The translations under genes and the position numbers were made by a program. Source: Pseudomonas putida (GTDB taxonomy: Bacteria; Pseudomonadota; Gammaproteobacteria; Pseudomonadales; Pseudomonadaceae). From it: a stretch of 64,000 nucleotides of DNA. The stretch is from assembly GCF_003228315.1 (NCBI RefSeq), contig NZ_CP029693.1, positions 4,932,501 to 4,996,500 of the forward strand, given 5' to 3'. Below are positions 19,967 through 28,773 of this stretch, piece by piece (positions within the stretch are counted from its first letter, which is position 1; the number at the start of each line of letters is the position of its first letter). Below the pieces are notes generated by a model that was given only the letters and a program-made list of their open reading frames with translations, was not told the origin of the DNA and made no database searches.

Positions 19967-21367
19967 TTATCCCACGGACGTCGCTCTTGCGGGCTGTGCC
20001 GGGTGACGCGAAGTGACCAGGCCGATAAAGGAAATCGCCAGCGCCAGGCCAATGGTCGTGGTCACTTCGGTACGGTGCTGCGGGGAAATCATCATCACGG
20101 TCAGCGCAGCGCAAATGAACACGATCACCAGCCACGTCAGCCAGGGGAACAGCCACATGCGAAAGGTCAGCTCGACGTTCTACCGACGCAGCATCCGGCG
20201 CATGCGCAACTGCGACACCGCAATGGCCAGGTACACCAGCAAGGCAATCGCGCCCGAACTGGCGAGCAGGAACTCAAACAACCCGGCAGGCATGAAATAG
20301 CTCCAGACGGTAATCGCCGCACCCAGCACGGTACTGGCGATGACCGCCGCCCGTGGCACGCCTTCGGAGGACGTCTTCTTCAGTGCTTTTGGCGCATCGC
20401 CACGACGGCCCAGCGAGTACAGCATGCGCGAGGCGATATAGATCGAGGAGTTCATGCAGCTGGCCACGGCGATCAGCACCACCACGTCCACCATGAACTT
20501 GGCGTGGGGAATGTTCATGATCTCCAGCGCACGCTGGTAGGAGCCCACCTCGGCCAGCAGCGGATCGTTCCAGGGCACCACCGAGATGACCACGAAAATC
20601 GACAACAGGTAGAACACGCCGATGCGCCAGATCACCGAGCGCGTGGCCTTGGCAATGTTCTGCGAAGGGTTGTCGGATTCGGCGGCGGCGATGGTTACAG
20701 CCTCGGTACCGATGAAGCTGAACATGATGGTGATGAAGGCCCCCACGACCGCCGACAGGCCATTGGGGGCGAAACCGCCGTGTTCGGCCATCAGGCCGCT
20801 CAAGCCGCTGACTTGCCGATCGGGAATCCAGCCCATCAGCACCGCGAAACCCACGCCGATGAAACCAATGATTGCCACGACCTTGGCCATGGCGAACCAG
20901 AATTCGAATTCGCCGTATTTGGAGACGCTGAACAGGTTGGTGATCACCAGGGCAATGATCGACGCCAGGGCGAACAGCCAGGCATCGACTTGGGGAAACC
21001 ACTGGTTCAGCACATGGCCGGCGGCCAGCGCTTCGATGGGGATCACCAGCACCCAGAACCACCAATAGAGCCAGCCGATGGTGAAGCCCGCCCAGCGGCC
21101 GATGGCCTGGTCGGCATAGGTGGAGAACGAACCGGTGTCGGGATTGGCCACCGCCATTTCACCGAGCATGCGCATGACCAGCACCACCAGCAGGCCCGAG
21201 AACAGATAGGCCAGCAAGACGGCCGGGCCGGCGGCCGCGATGGCATGCCCCGAACCTACGAACAAACCGGCGCCGATAATCCCGGCGATCGACAGCATGG
21301 TGACGTGACGAGGCTTGAAGCCCTGCGCCAATTGGCCACTGGAATCCTTTGAGCTCGGGCTGATCAT
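19967..21367 (-). pseudogene. gabP: GabP-like amino-acid/GABA permease interrupted by an in-frame amber codon
   Basis: The reading frame matches GabP (APC superfamily H+ symporter for 4-aminobutyrate) from FKPRHVTMLSIAGIIGAGLF through TGSFSTYADQAIGRWAGFTI to the C-terminus. It is broken by TAG at 20182-20180, codon 396, right after QLRMRRMLRR. Translation resumes in the same frame (NVELTFRMWLFPWLTWLV) and runs to a stop at 19967. Without the stop the protein would be 466 residues, the length of E. coli GabP. The short product keeps about ten membrane segments and loses the last two. A single base change (for example CAG or GAG to TAG) explains it; no frameshift is needed. The start is ATG at 21367. 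Confidence 0.85.
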
Positions 21368-21719
21368 TATTTTTTTTCTCTGGTGGCGACATTTGAGCGT
21401 GCGCCACCTTACCCGGCTTGTCCGACAATCCAGTTTCCTGATTGCGCCACGTTGGAGTCTGAAATCGACACGGGAAAACTTTGTGTTCGATTTGAGAACC
21501 CGTCGGTCATCGAGTGGCAAAAAGCAATCGCTGTGTTTTTACGACCGTTCTGCCGATGCAGCGGCGAAGTGTTTAGCGCGGGTATCTGGAGCGTGAAGGG
21601 GGTGTTCGGGAGGGGAGACGAGTGCGTCGATGGAGGGCTGGGTGCGCAACGAGTAGCGCGGTGGAACACTACTCGTTGCCGGTGTCGCTTTTGAAATCGG
21701 CTGTCGTTTTGCGCAGGGA
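21368..21719. other. Intergenic stretch without a supported gene
   Basis: This 352-base gap lies between the gabP-like start and the 3' end of the cupin gene, both on the minus strand. Only short open frames with no family resemblance occur. It should hold the gabP promoter, but I cannot point to a clear one. No hairpin terminator or REP was seen. Confidence 0.6.
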
Positions 21720-22070
21720 TCAGGCGAAGACAAAATACTTGCGTACGGTCTCCACCACTTCCCAGGTGCCTTTCATCCCCGGTTCGATGACGAAAATGTC
21801 GCCGGCACGCAGGTGGATCGGCTCTTTGCCTTCAGGGGTGATGATGCAGTAGCCCTCGCGGAAGTCGCAGTATTCCCACTTCACGTATTCCACGTACCAC
21901 TTGCCCGGCGTGCAGATCCAGGTGCCCATGATCTTGTTGCCGTCTTCGCTGGTGTAGGCGTTGAGGTTGACGGTGTGCGGGTCGCCTTCGAGTTTTTCCC
22001 ATTTGCAGGCGTCGAGCACCGGCAGCGGGTGGGTGTCGCGAAGTACGGTAATCGGTGAGTTGGCGGTCAT
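21720..22070 (-). CDS. Small cupin-domain protein (ureidoglycine-aminohydrolase-like cupin)
   Basis: A 116-residue single-domain cupin. The centre, GTWICTPGKWYVEYVKWEYC, then GYCIITPEGKEPIHLRAGD and FVIEPGMKGTWEV, matches the EutQ/DUF861 type of cupin, which often lacks the full set of metal-binding His. It is transcribed away from kynB across a 251-base gap. These proteins are often linked to amino-acid or polyamine catabolism, but the exact reaction is not known and no enzyme activity can be assigned from sequence. Confidence 0.8.
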   Translation of the reverse strand: MTANSPITVLRDTHPLPVLDACKWEKLEGDPHTVNLNAYTSEDGNKIMGTWICTPGKWYVEYVKWEYCDFREGYCIITPEGKEPIHLRAGDIFVIEPGMKGTWEVVETVRKYFVFA

Positions 22071-22221
22071 GACGACTCCATGCGTTGGGATAACTGAAGG
22101 CGCATCCTGACCGGCTTGGTCAGGGCCGAGTTGTCTGTGCTCGACATCGAGCTATCCAGAAGCGCTGTGACGGTCACCTGGCCTTGTCGAATTTCCTGCG
22201 CAGCAATGTCGTTTTCCTCGC

Positions 22222-22266
22222 ATTTCTTGCGAACGGTCCGGCGGTTCCCGAAGATCTTTGCAAGAA
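22222..22266 (+). promoter_or_regulatory. Candidate KynR operator upstream of kynB
   Basis: Two elements, ATTTCTTGCGA (22222-22232) and CTTTGCAAGAA (22256-22266), start 34 bases apart. They contain a 7-bp inverted repeat, TTCTTGC / GCAAGAA. The same pair, ATTTTCTGCGA and CTTTGCACGAA, also 34 bases apart, is found before kynU at 30310. A TATACA sequence at 22269 could be the -10 box of kynB. Binding by the linked Lrp-family KynR is inferred. Confidence 0.55.
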
Positions 22267-22321
22267 TCTATACAGTCATCACTCGTATCATTTACCTCGG
22301 AAAAATCCGAGAAGCGTTGCA

Positions 22322-22987
22322 ATGAAAAAAACAATGTCGTGGTGGGACATCAGCCCGCCCTTGAGTGCCGCCACACCGACCTGGCCCGGTGACACGCCGT
22401 TTCAGGAAGAGCGCGTGTGGACCTACGGGCCCGAGTGCCCGGTGAATGTCGGGCGCATTACCTTGTCGCCACACACCGGCGCCCACGTCGATGCGCCGCT
22501 GCACTACAGCCCCGAAGGCGCGCCGATTGGCGAGGTCTCGCTGGATGTCTACATGGGGCCTTGTCGAGTCCTGCATTGCCTGGACAGCGGCGCGCTGGTG
22601 CAGCCAGAACAACTGCAGGGTCGATTGGCCAACCTGCCCGAACGCGTCCTGCTGCGTACTTACCGGCAAGCGCCGCTGAGCACCTGGGACCCTGACTTCA
22701 CGGCGGTCGCCAAGGAAACGGTCGAGCTGCTGGCCAGCCAGGGCGTACGGCTGATCGGCATCGATACGCCGTCGCTGGACCCGCAGCAATCGAAAACCAT
22801 GGACTCGCACAATGCCGTGGCGCGTCACGGTATGGCGATCCTCGAGGGCATCGTCCTGGATGAAGTGCCGGAAGGGGATTACGAGTTGATCGCGCTGCCG
22901 CTGCGTTTTGCCCATCTCGACGCCAGCCCGGTCAGGGCCATTTTGCGTCCACTGAATTCGTCGCCATACGAGGAGGCTGCCCAATGA
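22322..22987 (+). CDS. kynB: Kynurenine formamidase (arylformamidase)
   Basis: It hydrolyses N-formylkynurenine to kynurenine and formate. The 221-residue protein is a bacterial cyclase-family metal hydrolase: WWDISPPLSAATPTWPGDTP at the N-terminus, the metal-binding HTGAHVDAPLHY, then GIDTPSLDPQQSKTMDSHN and LPLRFAHLDASPVRAIL at the C-terminus, all hallmarks of KynB. The ATG at 22322 gives the usual KynB start; the frame is open for 46 more codons upstream but these cover the candidate promoter. It overlaps kynA by ATGA, so the two first pathway enzymes are translated together. Confidence 0.94.
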   Translation: MKKTMSWWDISPPLSAATPTWPGDTPFQEERVWTYGPECPVNVGRITLSPHTGAHVDAPLHYSPEGAPIGEVSLDVYMGPCRVLHCLDSGALVQPEQLQGRLANLPERVLLRTYRQAPLSTWDPDFTAVAKETVELLASQGVRLIGIDTPSLDPQQSKTMDSHNAVARHGMAILEGIVLDEVPEGDYELIALPLRFAHLDASPVRAILRPLNSSPYEEAAQ

Positions 22988-23838
22988 GCCAATGCCCTTA
23001 TTCGTCGGCCAATCCTCCAGAGGAATGGCACAACGCCGAGCTGAATTTCTCCGACTCCATGAGCTACGGCGACTACCTGGACCTGGGGCGCATCCTCAGC
23101 GCCCAGCATCCCTTGTCGCCGGACCACAACGAGATGCTGTTCATCATTCAGCACCAGACCTCCGAGCTGTGGATGAAGCTGATGCTGCACGAGCTCAAGG
23201 CCGCCCGCGAACACGTGCGCCTGGGCGAGTTGCCGCCGGCGTTCAAGATGCTGGCGCGGGTCTCGCGCATCTTTGATCAGCTGGTGCATGCCTGGACCGT
23301 GCTGGCGACCATGACGCCCACCGAGTACCACTCGATCCGGCCATTTCTGGGGCAGTCGTCGGGGTTCCAGTCGTTTCAGTATCGGGAGATCGAGTTCATT
23401 CTCGGCAACAAGAGCGCGACCCTGCTGCGCCCCCATGCCCATCGCCCTGAGCTGCTGGCGGAGCTGGAAAAGGCGATTGCCACGCCTTCGCTGTACGACG
23501 AGGCGATTCGCCTGTTGGCCAATGCCGGCCTGACAATCGACCCGCAACGTTGCGCGCGTGACCCGTCTCGCCCGACCGAACATGACAGCTCGGTCGAAGC
23601 CGCCTGGCGTGAGGTCTACACCGACCCGACGCGTTACTGGGACCTCTACCAACTCGCGGAGAAGTTCATCGACCTGGAAGACTCGTTCCGTCAATGGCGC
23701 TTCCGGCATGTCACCACGGTGGAGCGGATCATCGGCTTTCAACCGGGCACCGGTGGCACGGAAGGCGTCGGCTACCTGCGCAAGATGCTCGATACCGTGC
23801 TGTTCCCCGAACTGTGGCGACTGCGCTCAACGCTCTAG
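22984..23838 (+). CDS. kynA: Tryptophan 2,3-dioxygenase
   Basis: This haem enzyme opens the indole ring of L-tryptophan with O2 to give N-formylkynurenine, the entry step of the pathway. The 284-residue protein has the family's N-terminal SYGDYLDLGRILSAQHPLS, the substrate-side LFIIQHQTSELWMKLMLHEL, FLGQSSGFQSFQYREIEF, and the proximal haem His in RFRHVTTVERIIGF followed by the GTGGTEGVGYLRK loop. Its start overlaps the kynB stop, so the gene order is B then A, followed by a REP dyad and a terminator. Confidence 0.96.
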   Translation: MSQCPYSSANPPEEWHNAELNFSDSMSYGDYLDLGRILSAQHPLSPDHNEMLFIIQHQTSELWMKLMLHELKAAREHVRLGELPPAFKMLARVSRIFDQLVHAWTVLATMTPTEYHSIRPFLGQSSGFQSFQYREIEFILGNKSATLLRPHAHRPELLAELEKAIATPSLYDEAIRLLANAGLTIDPQRCARDPSRPTEHDSSVEAAWREVYTDPTRYWDLYQLAEKFIDLEDSFRQWRFRHVTTVERIIGFQPGTGGTEGVGYLRKMLDTVLFPELWRLRSTL

Positions 23839-23855
23839 GCACGCACCACACCCCC

Positions 23856-23946
23856 TGTAGGAGCGAGCCTGCTCGCGATTGCGGTGTATCAGCCGTCAAT
23901 GATGTCGAATGACACGGCGCCATCGCGAGCAGGCTCGCTCCTACAG
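23856..23946. repeat. REP dyad after kynA
   Basis: Inverted copies TGTAGGAGCGAGCCTGCTCG (23856) and GCGAGCAGGCTCGCTCCTAC (ending 23944) with about 39 bases between them. They lie between the convergent kynA and aroP genes. Confidence 0.9.
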
Positions 23947-23982
23947 TTTGATTTCTGTTCGCTTGGGGCTTTGTGACAGGCC

Positions 23983-24024
23983 AAAAAAAGCCCCGGCATT
24001 CACTGAAGGCCGGGGCGTTTTTTT
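23983..24024. terminator. Bidirectional terminator between kynA and aroP
   Basis: An 8-bp stem (GCCCCGGC / GCCGGGGC, 23990-24016) is flanked by a run of seven A on the left and seven T on the right, so it can end both the kynBA transcript and the antABC-aroP transcript coming the other way. Confidence 0.88.
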
Positions 24025-24030
24025 GTGGGC

Positions 24031-25434
24031 TTACTGCGTCACTGGCAGATCGCGATGCCGAGCCATGCGGATCCGATAGAACACATAGATGATCGCGATC
24101 CACACCGGTATCGCATAGACCGAAGCGCGAATCCCCGGAATCATCCACATCACGTAAATGATCACCGCCATGAACGCCAGGCACAGGAAGTTGGTGTACG
24201 GCGACCAGAAGGCCTTGAAGCCCGGCACGATGCCGCGCTGGCCCATGGCCTTGCGGAACTTCAGGTGCGTCAGGCTGATCAGCGCCCAGTTGATCATCAG
24301 GGACGCAACCACCAGGGCAAACAGCAGTTCCAGCGCTTCATGGGGTGCGACGTAGTTGACCACCACCGCCAGCATCGTGATCAAAGCCGAAATGCCCAGC
24401 GCCAGCAACGGCACGCCCTGCTTGTTCAGCTTCATCAGCGCCTTGGGTGCATCGCCCTGTTCGGCCAGGCCGTAGAGCATGCGGCTGTTGCAGTAGACGC
24501 CGCTGTTGTAGACCGACAACGCGGCGGTCAGTACCACGAAGTTGAGGATCTGAGCGGCGGTGTCGCTGCCGATCAAGGAGAAGATCTGCACGAACGGGCT
24601 GCCGCTGTAGGCATCGCCCGAGGCGCCCAGGGTTTGCAACAGCTGGTCCCACGGGTACAGCGACAACAGCACGGTGAGGGCGCCGACGTAGAAAATCAGC
24701 ACCCGGTAAACCACCTGGTTGATGGCCTTGGGAATCACCTTGCGCGGCTCGCTCGCTTCGGCGGCAGTGATGCCGACCAGTTCCAGGCCACCGAAAGAGA
24801 ACATGATGAACGCCATCGCCATCAGCAGGCCGTCGTAGCCGTTGGGGAAGAACCCGCCGTGGTCCCACAGGTTGCTCACCGAGGCCTGCGGGCCGCCGGT
24901 GCCGCTGAACAGCATGTAGCAGCCCAGGGCGATCATGCCGATGATTGCCACCACCTTGATGATCGCGAACCAGAATTCCATCTCGCCGAAGATCTTCACG
25001 TTCAGGGTGTTGATCAGGTTGACCAGCACGAAGAACACCGCGGCGCTGACCCAGGTGGGCACTTCCGGCCACCAGAACTGGATGTATTTGCCGACGGCCG
25101 TCAGCTCCGCCATGCCCACCAGCACATACAGCACCCAGTAGTTCCAGCCCGACAGGAAGCCGGCAAAGCTGCCCCAGTAGTTGTGGGCAAAATGACTGAA
25201 GGAGCCGGCGACCGGCTCCTCGACAATCATCTCGCCCAGCTGGCGCATGATCAGGAAGGCGATGAAGCCGGCGATCGCGTAGCCGAGAATCATCGATGGC
25301 CCGGCGGACTTGAGTACCCCGGCAGACCCCAGGAACAGCCCGGTACCAATGGCGCCACCCAGGGCGATCAGTTGAATGTGTCGATTCTTCAACCCCCGCT
25401 TGAGTGTGCCCGTTTGCAATATTTCGTCCGCCAT
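24031..25434 (-). CDS. aroP: Aromatic amino-acid permease (AroP type)
   Basis: A 467-residue APC-superfamily H+ symporter of the inner membrane with about twelve membrane segments. The N-terminal GLKNRHIQLIALGGAIGTGL, then GSAGVLKSAGPSMILGYAI, GSFSHFAHNYWGSFAGFLSG and MEFWFAIIKVVAIIGMI, is the pattern of AroP/PheP carriers for tryptophan, tyrosine and phenylalanine. It begins 44 bases after antC on the same strand, so it is probably the last gene of the antABC operon and supplies tryptophan (or anthranilate-related substrates) to this island. Substrate choice is inferred from family and position. Confidence 0.87.
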   Translation of the reverse strand: MADEILQTGTLKRGLKNRHIQLIALGGAIGTGLFLGSAGVLKSAGPSMILGYAIAGFIAFLIMRQLGEMIVEEPVAGSFSHFAHNYWGSFAGFLSGWNYWVLYVLVGMAELTAVGKYIQFWWPEVPTWVSAAVFFVLVNLINTLNVKIFGEMEFWFAIIKVVAIIGMIALGCYMLFSGTGGPQASVSNLWDHGGFFPNGYDGLLMAMAFIMFSFGGLELVGITAAEASEPRKVIPKAINQVVYRVLIFYVGALTVLLSLYPWDQLLQTLGASGDAYSGSPFVQIFSLIGSDTAAQILNFVVLTAALSVYNSGVYCNSRMLYGLAEQGDAPKALMKLNKQGVPLLALGISALITMLAVVVNYVAPHEALELLFALVVASLMINWALISLTHLKFRKAMGQRGIVPGFKAFWSPYTNFLCLAFMAVIIYVMWMIPGIRASVYAIPVWIAIIYVFYRIRMARHRDLPVTQ

Positions 25435-25478
25435 CGCGTTCCCTTCTGATTTTTTGTTGTTACAACTGCATTGAAGGG

Positions 25479-26501
25479 TCAGATATTACTCTCAGTGAAC
25501 TTTTCGTAATACAGGTGCAGGTTTTCCAGCGCCTGTTCCTGTAGCCAGGTCTTGATCGATTCCACCATCGGTGGCGGGCCGCAGACATACATGTCCGCCT
25601 CGGTATCGCGCAGTTCGCTGGCATCGAAATGCTCGGCGATGTAGCCACGTTTGCCGGTCCATTGCGGTGACGGGTCGCTGACCACGGCGGTGTAGCGAAA
25701 CCCCGGGATGCGTTCGGCGTAGGCGGCGATGCGTTGCTGTTCGCACAGATCGGCGGCGTCCCGCACCCCGTAATACAGATGCACCGGTTGCCCGCAGTCG
25801 CGCTCGGCCAACTCATCGAGCATCCCCAGCAACGCCGACAGTCCGGTACCGCCCGCCACCAGAATCAGCGGCCGGGTGACGTGGCGAAGATAAAAGGCGC
25901 CCAGCGGCGCTTCCAGGGCGATTTCATCACCGACCCGGCAGCGTTCGCGGATGTAGTCGCTCATCACGCCTTCGGGCAGCAGGCGAATCAGAAACTGCAA
26001 TTGATTGCTGCTGCCCGGTCGGTTGGCGAACGAATAGGAGCGCATGTTCTCGGTGCCGGGGATCCGCAGCCGTGCGTATTGCCCCGGCAGGAAGTCCAAC
26101 GCTTGCGTGTCGCTGCCCAGATCCAAATGCAGGATCGCCGTGCTGTTCGATACCTGACTGACGCCGGTGACCTTCGCGCTCAGCCGCTCAGGACCGCTGG
26201 CGTTGCACAGGCTGGAGGCGAAGTCGAAATAGAACGCGGCATCCGATTTCACCCGGGTCTGGCAGGTGAGCATTTTGCGCTGTTGCAGGTCGTGGCTGGA
26301 GAGCGCTTCCTCGTCCACGTAATCCTGGCTGTAGTCGCCGGATTCGCAGCGGCCCTGACAGGTGCCGCAAACGCCTTCGCGGCAATCGAGGGGAATGTTG
26401 ATGCCATTGCGCAGGGCGGCGTCGAGCAGGATTTCATTGGGCTGCACGGGAAAGAACAGGGTTTTGCCGTCGGCAAAGCTGAACGCTACTTTGTGAGTCA
26501 T
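25479..26501 (-). CDS. antC: Anthranilate 1,2-dioxygenase reductase component
   Basis: It passes electrons from NADH through FAD and a [2Fe-2S] centre to the AntAB oxygenase. The 340-residue protein has a plant-type ferredoxin domain with Cys40, Cys45, Cys48 and Cys80 (DCREGVCGTC...LTC), an FAD-binding RSYSFANRPG segment, and an NAD-binding region (LVAGGTGLSALLGMLDEL, MYVCGPPPMVESI). This domain order is that of the benzoate/anthranilate dioxygenase reductases. It follows antB by 18 bases and precedes aroP. Confidence 0.95.
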   Translation of the reverse strand: MTHKVAFSFADGKTLFFPVQPNEILLDAALRNGINIPLDCREGVCGTCQGRCESGDYSQDYVDEEALSSHDLQQRKMLTCQTRVKSDAAFYFDFASSLCNASGPERLSAKVTGVSQVSNSTAILHLDLGSDTQALDFLPGQYARLRIPGTENMRSYSFANRPGSSNQLQFLIRLLPEGVMSDYIRERCRVGDEIALEAPLGAFYLRHVTRPLILVAGGTGLSALLGMLDELAERDCGQPVHLYYGVRDAADLCEQQRIAAYAERIPGFRYTAVVSDPSPQWTGKRGYIAEHFDASELRDTEADMYVCGPPPMVESIKTWLQEQALENLHLYYEKFTESNI

Positions 26502-26519
26502 GCCTCGGTCTCCATGGAT

Positions 26520-27014
26520 TCAGAGGTGGTAGAAGTCGAGTACCGAGTTGATGGTGTCGTTGAGCAGCAGCGCATGCTTGCGCGTGATCAGCCAGCTGTC
26601 GCCGTGGGGCTTGAGGCGGTAGGTCGCGCGGCCATAGAACTGCTCGGACGTGGCCAGGCGATAGAACAGCGTGTGCCAGTTCAGGCGCACGTCCAGCTCG
26701 CCGCCGGCCAGTTCGTCGATCCGTACGTTATTGATCAGGTGCAAGGTGCGCGGCATGGGCGTCGCCGAGGCGGACTTGCCCGTGCGCAGGCGGAACACGC
26801 GGTCTTCCAGGCCCGAGCGGTTGGCGTAGTAGATCAGCGACATTTCACGCTTGGGGTCCTGGGTGTAGACGTGTTCGGAGTCCCATTGCGGCAGGTGAAA
26901 TTCGCTTTGCGGGTCGAACAGCGCGACGTAGGCGTCCCAATCCTGGGCATCGCACAGTTCGGACTTGCGATAGAAGAACTGTTCGATCTGGTACTGCAAT
27001 TGCGCATTCATCAT
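26520..27014 (-). CDS. antB: Anthranilate 1,2-dioxygenase small (beta) subunit
   Basis: The beta subunit of the ring-hydroxylating dioxygenase; it has no cofactor and packs under the alpha-subunit trimer. The 164-residue protein has the cone-shaped SnoaL-like fold signature of the family: IEQFFYRKSELCDAQDWDAY, the DPQSEFHLPQWDSE segment, and RATYRLKPHGDSWLITRKHA at the C-terminus. Its ATG overlaps the antA stop (27011-27014), which fits equal production of the two oxygenase subunits. Confidence 0.95.
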   Translation of the reverse strand: MMNAQLQYQIEQFFYRKSELCDAQDWDAYVALFDPQSEFHLPQWDSEHVYTQDPKREMSLIYYANRSGLEDRVFRLRTGKSASATPMPRTLHLINNVRIDELAGGELDVRLNWHTLFYRLATSEQFYGRATYRLKPHGDSWLITRKHALLLNDTINSVLDFYHL

Positions 27015-28399
27015 TGCACCTCACGGAGTTTCAGGGATTTGGCGTCCAGGCCGTCGAGCAGGAATTTCTGCCAGTTGCTGTGCTGATTGACGTACAGCCC
27101 TTCGTGGGTGAATTCGGTGCCGGTCATGGCCGGGGCGATGCCGATGGCTTCGCTGTTGGGCGTGGGGCCGGTGGCCCATTGGTGACTGCCACGGGAGATA
27201 TCACTCCAGCGTTCCAGGCGGGCCTGGAAGCCGCGCTGGGCCTCGCGGAATTCCACCAGATCGTCGGGGGTGCCCATGCCCGAGACGTTGAAGAAATCCT
27301 CGAACTGGCGGATGCGGTTTTCGCGGTCGGCGTCCGACTCGTTTTTCACCCCGATGCACTGGCTGATGATTTCGGTCTTGTTCCACGCCAGCGGGCGGAT
27401 GATGCGCAGTTGCGAGCTGATCTGGTCGAGGAAGAACAGGCTCGGATAAATGTTCAGGTTGCGCAGGCGATGCATCATCCATTCGGCCTTTTGCTGGCCG
27501 TGTTCTTCGATCAGGCGCGGCATGATCGTCGCGTAACCGGAACGCACGGACGGGTTGGGCATGTCGCTGAACAACACGCTGTGGCCGTTGTTGAAGGCGA
27601 ACCAGCCGTCGTCGGTATTGGCGTCGCCGGCGCCTAGCTTGCTGTAGTCGAGGGTGCTGCTGGCGCTGCCGTTTTCGCTGTTGACCTGTTGGCGATGCTG
27701 CACCGTGGCCACGTAGTTGTAGTGCACGGTGCTGACGTGATAACCGTCCAGGCCGTTTTCGTTCTGCAGTTTCCAGTTGCCGTCGTAGGTGTAGGCCGAC
27801 TTGCCCGGCAGCACCTCCAGCTCACCGGTCGGCGACTGGGCGACCATCATGTCGAAGAACACTTTCGAATCACCGAGGAAGTCTTCCAGGCTGTTGGTCC
27901 CGTGCACGTCCAGGCTGATGAACACGAAGCCCTTGTAGCTTTCGATACGGGCTTTCTTCAGGCCGCGTGTGGCCTTGTCGAAACCTTCGGGGTACTCGCC
28001 CGGCGCCTTGACCTTGACCAAGCGGCCGTCGCTCTTGTAGCACCAGGCGTGGAAGGGGCAGGTGAAGGTCGACTGGTTGCCCTTGCCGACACGGGTCAGC
28101 GTGGTACCGCGATGCTGGCAGGCGTTGATCAACGCATTGAGCTGGCCGTCACCGTCACGGGTGATGATCATCGGCTGGCGCCCGGCGCGCATCGTCACGA
28201 AGTCGTGGTTGTTGGCCAGCTCGCTTTCATGGCAGGCGTAGATCCAGTTCTTCTCGAAGATCAGTTCCATCTCCAGATCGAACAACTGCGGTTCGGTGAA
28301 GATGTCCCGGGCGATGCGGAACACGCCCTCGGCCGGACGGAAATCCAGGCAGCCTTCGATAAACGCTTTCCACTGCTCGACGTTCTTTTCGCCACTCAT
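27011..28399 (-). CDS. antA: Anthranilate 1,2-dioxygenase large (alpha) subunit
   Basis: The catalytic subunit converts anthranilate to catechol, CO2 and ammonia. The 462-residue protein has a Rieske centre with exact spacing: Cys94-x-His96, 17 residues, Cys114-x2-His117 (NACQHRG...CPFHAWC). It is followed by the mononuclear iron site, GLDGYHVSTVHYNYV. The gene heads antABC-aroP and is read away from antR over a 374-base control region, as expected if AntR activates it with anthranilate as inducer. The anthranilate used here would be made by KynU, encoded 2 kb away. Confidence 0.95.
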   Translation of the reverse strand: MSGEKNVEQWKAFIEGCLDFRPAEGVFRIARDIFTEPQLFDLEMELIFEKNWIYACHESELANNHDFVTMRAGRQPMIITRDGDGQLNALINACQHRGTTLTRVGKGNQSTFTCPFHAWCYKSDGRLVKVKAPGEYPEGFDKATRGLKKARIESYKGFVFISLDVHGTNSLEDFLGDSKVFFDMMVAQSPTGELEVLPGKSAYTYDGNWKLQNENGLDGYHVSTVHYNYVATVQHRQQVNSENGSASSTLDYSKLGAGDANTDDGWFAFNNGHSVLFSDMPNPSVRSGYATIMPRLIEEHGQQKAEWMMHRLRNLNIYPSLFFLDQISSQLRIIRPLAWNKTEIISQCIGVKNESDADRENRIRQFEDFFNVSGMGTPDDLVEFREAQRGFQARLERWSDISRGSHQWATGPTPNSEAIGIAPAMTGTEFTHEGLYVNQHSNWQKFLLDGLDAKSLKLREVQ

Positions 28400-28773
28400 G
28401 GTCTGTACCTGTTTTTTGTAGGGGCTAATCGGGTGTGCTCATTAGAGAGAGCGGGGCGGGTGGGGGCTATCCGGTTAGTCGGCGAAGGCAGTCCAGAAAA
28501 TGGGGCGGTAACACTCGCCCTGTCCCAGGCTGGGCAGCGATGACTCAAAGCGATGAACGGCTGCACCGCTTTGCAGCAATCAGTTACTGTTTGGCGAGAC
28601 GTCGAGAGCGGTTCGCGGGTGTTTTTCTGCATCGAGCCAACGGGTTTATCCGCTTAGTCGAGGATGACTATCCATAAAGTTGGCATCGACGTTTTGTGGT
28701 CTGGAACTTGCCCTTCCAGAACCGAGACGCGCCGTCAGAGCGCGCTGAACAAATAGCCTGTGGGTGCACCGTG
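28400..28773. promoter_or_regulatory. antA-antR divergent control region with a 14-bp direct repeat
   Basis: The gap holds TATCCGGTTAGTCG (28468-28481) and TATCCGCTTAGTCG (28647-28660), identical at 13 of 14 bases and 179 bases apart, one near each gene. The second copy runs into a TAGTC-N6-GACTA dyad (28655-28670). Long repeated half-sites are typical of AraC/XylS activators, so these are candidate AntR sites. No gene was found in the gap. Confidence 0.5.

Noticed and set aside
19931..21352. Plus-strand frame of 473 codons over the gabP-like gene, and 474 codons at 24025-25449 over aroP
   Set aside because: These are the complement of membrane-protein genes, seen as repeated His-Gln-Asp-Arg stretches. 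Such frames recur opposite each permease in this window.
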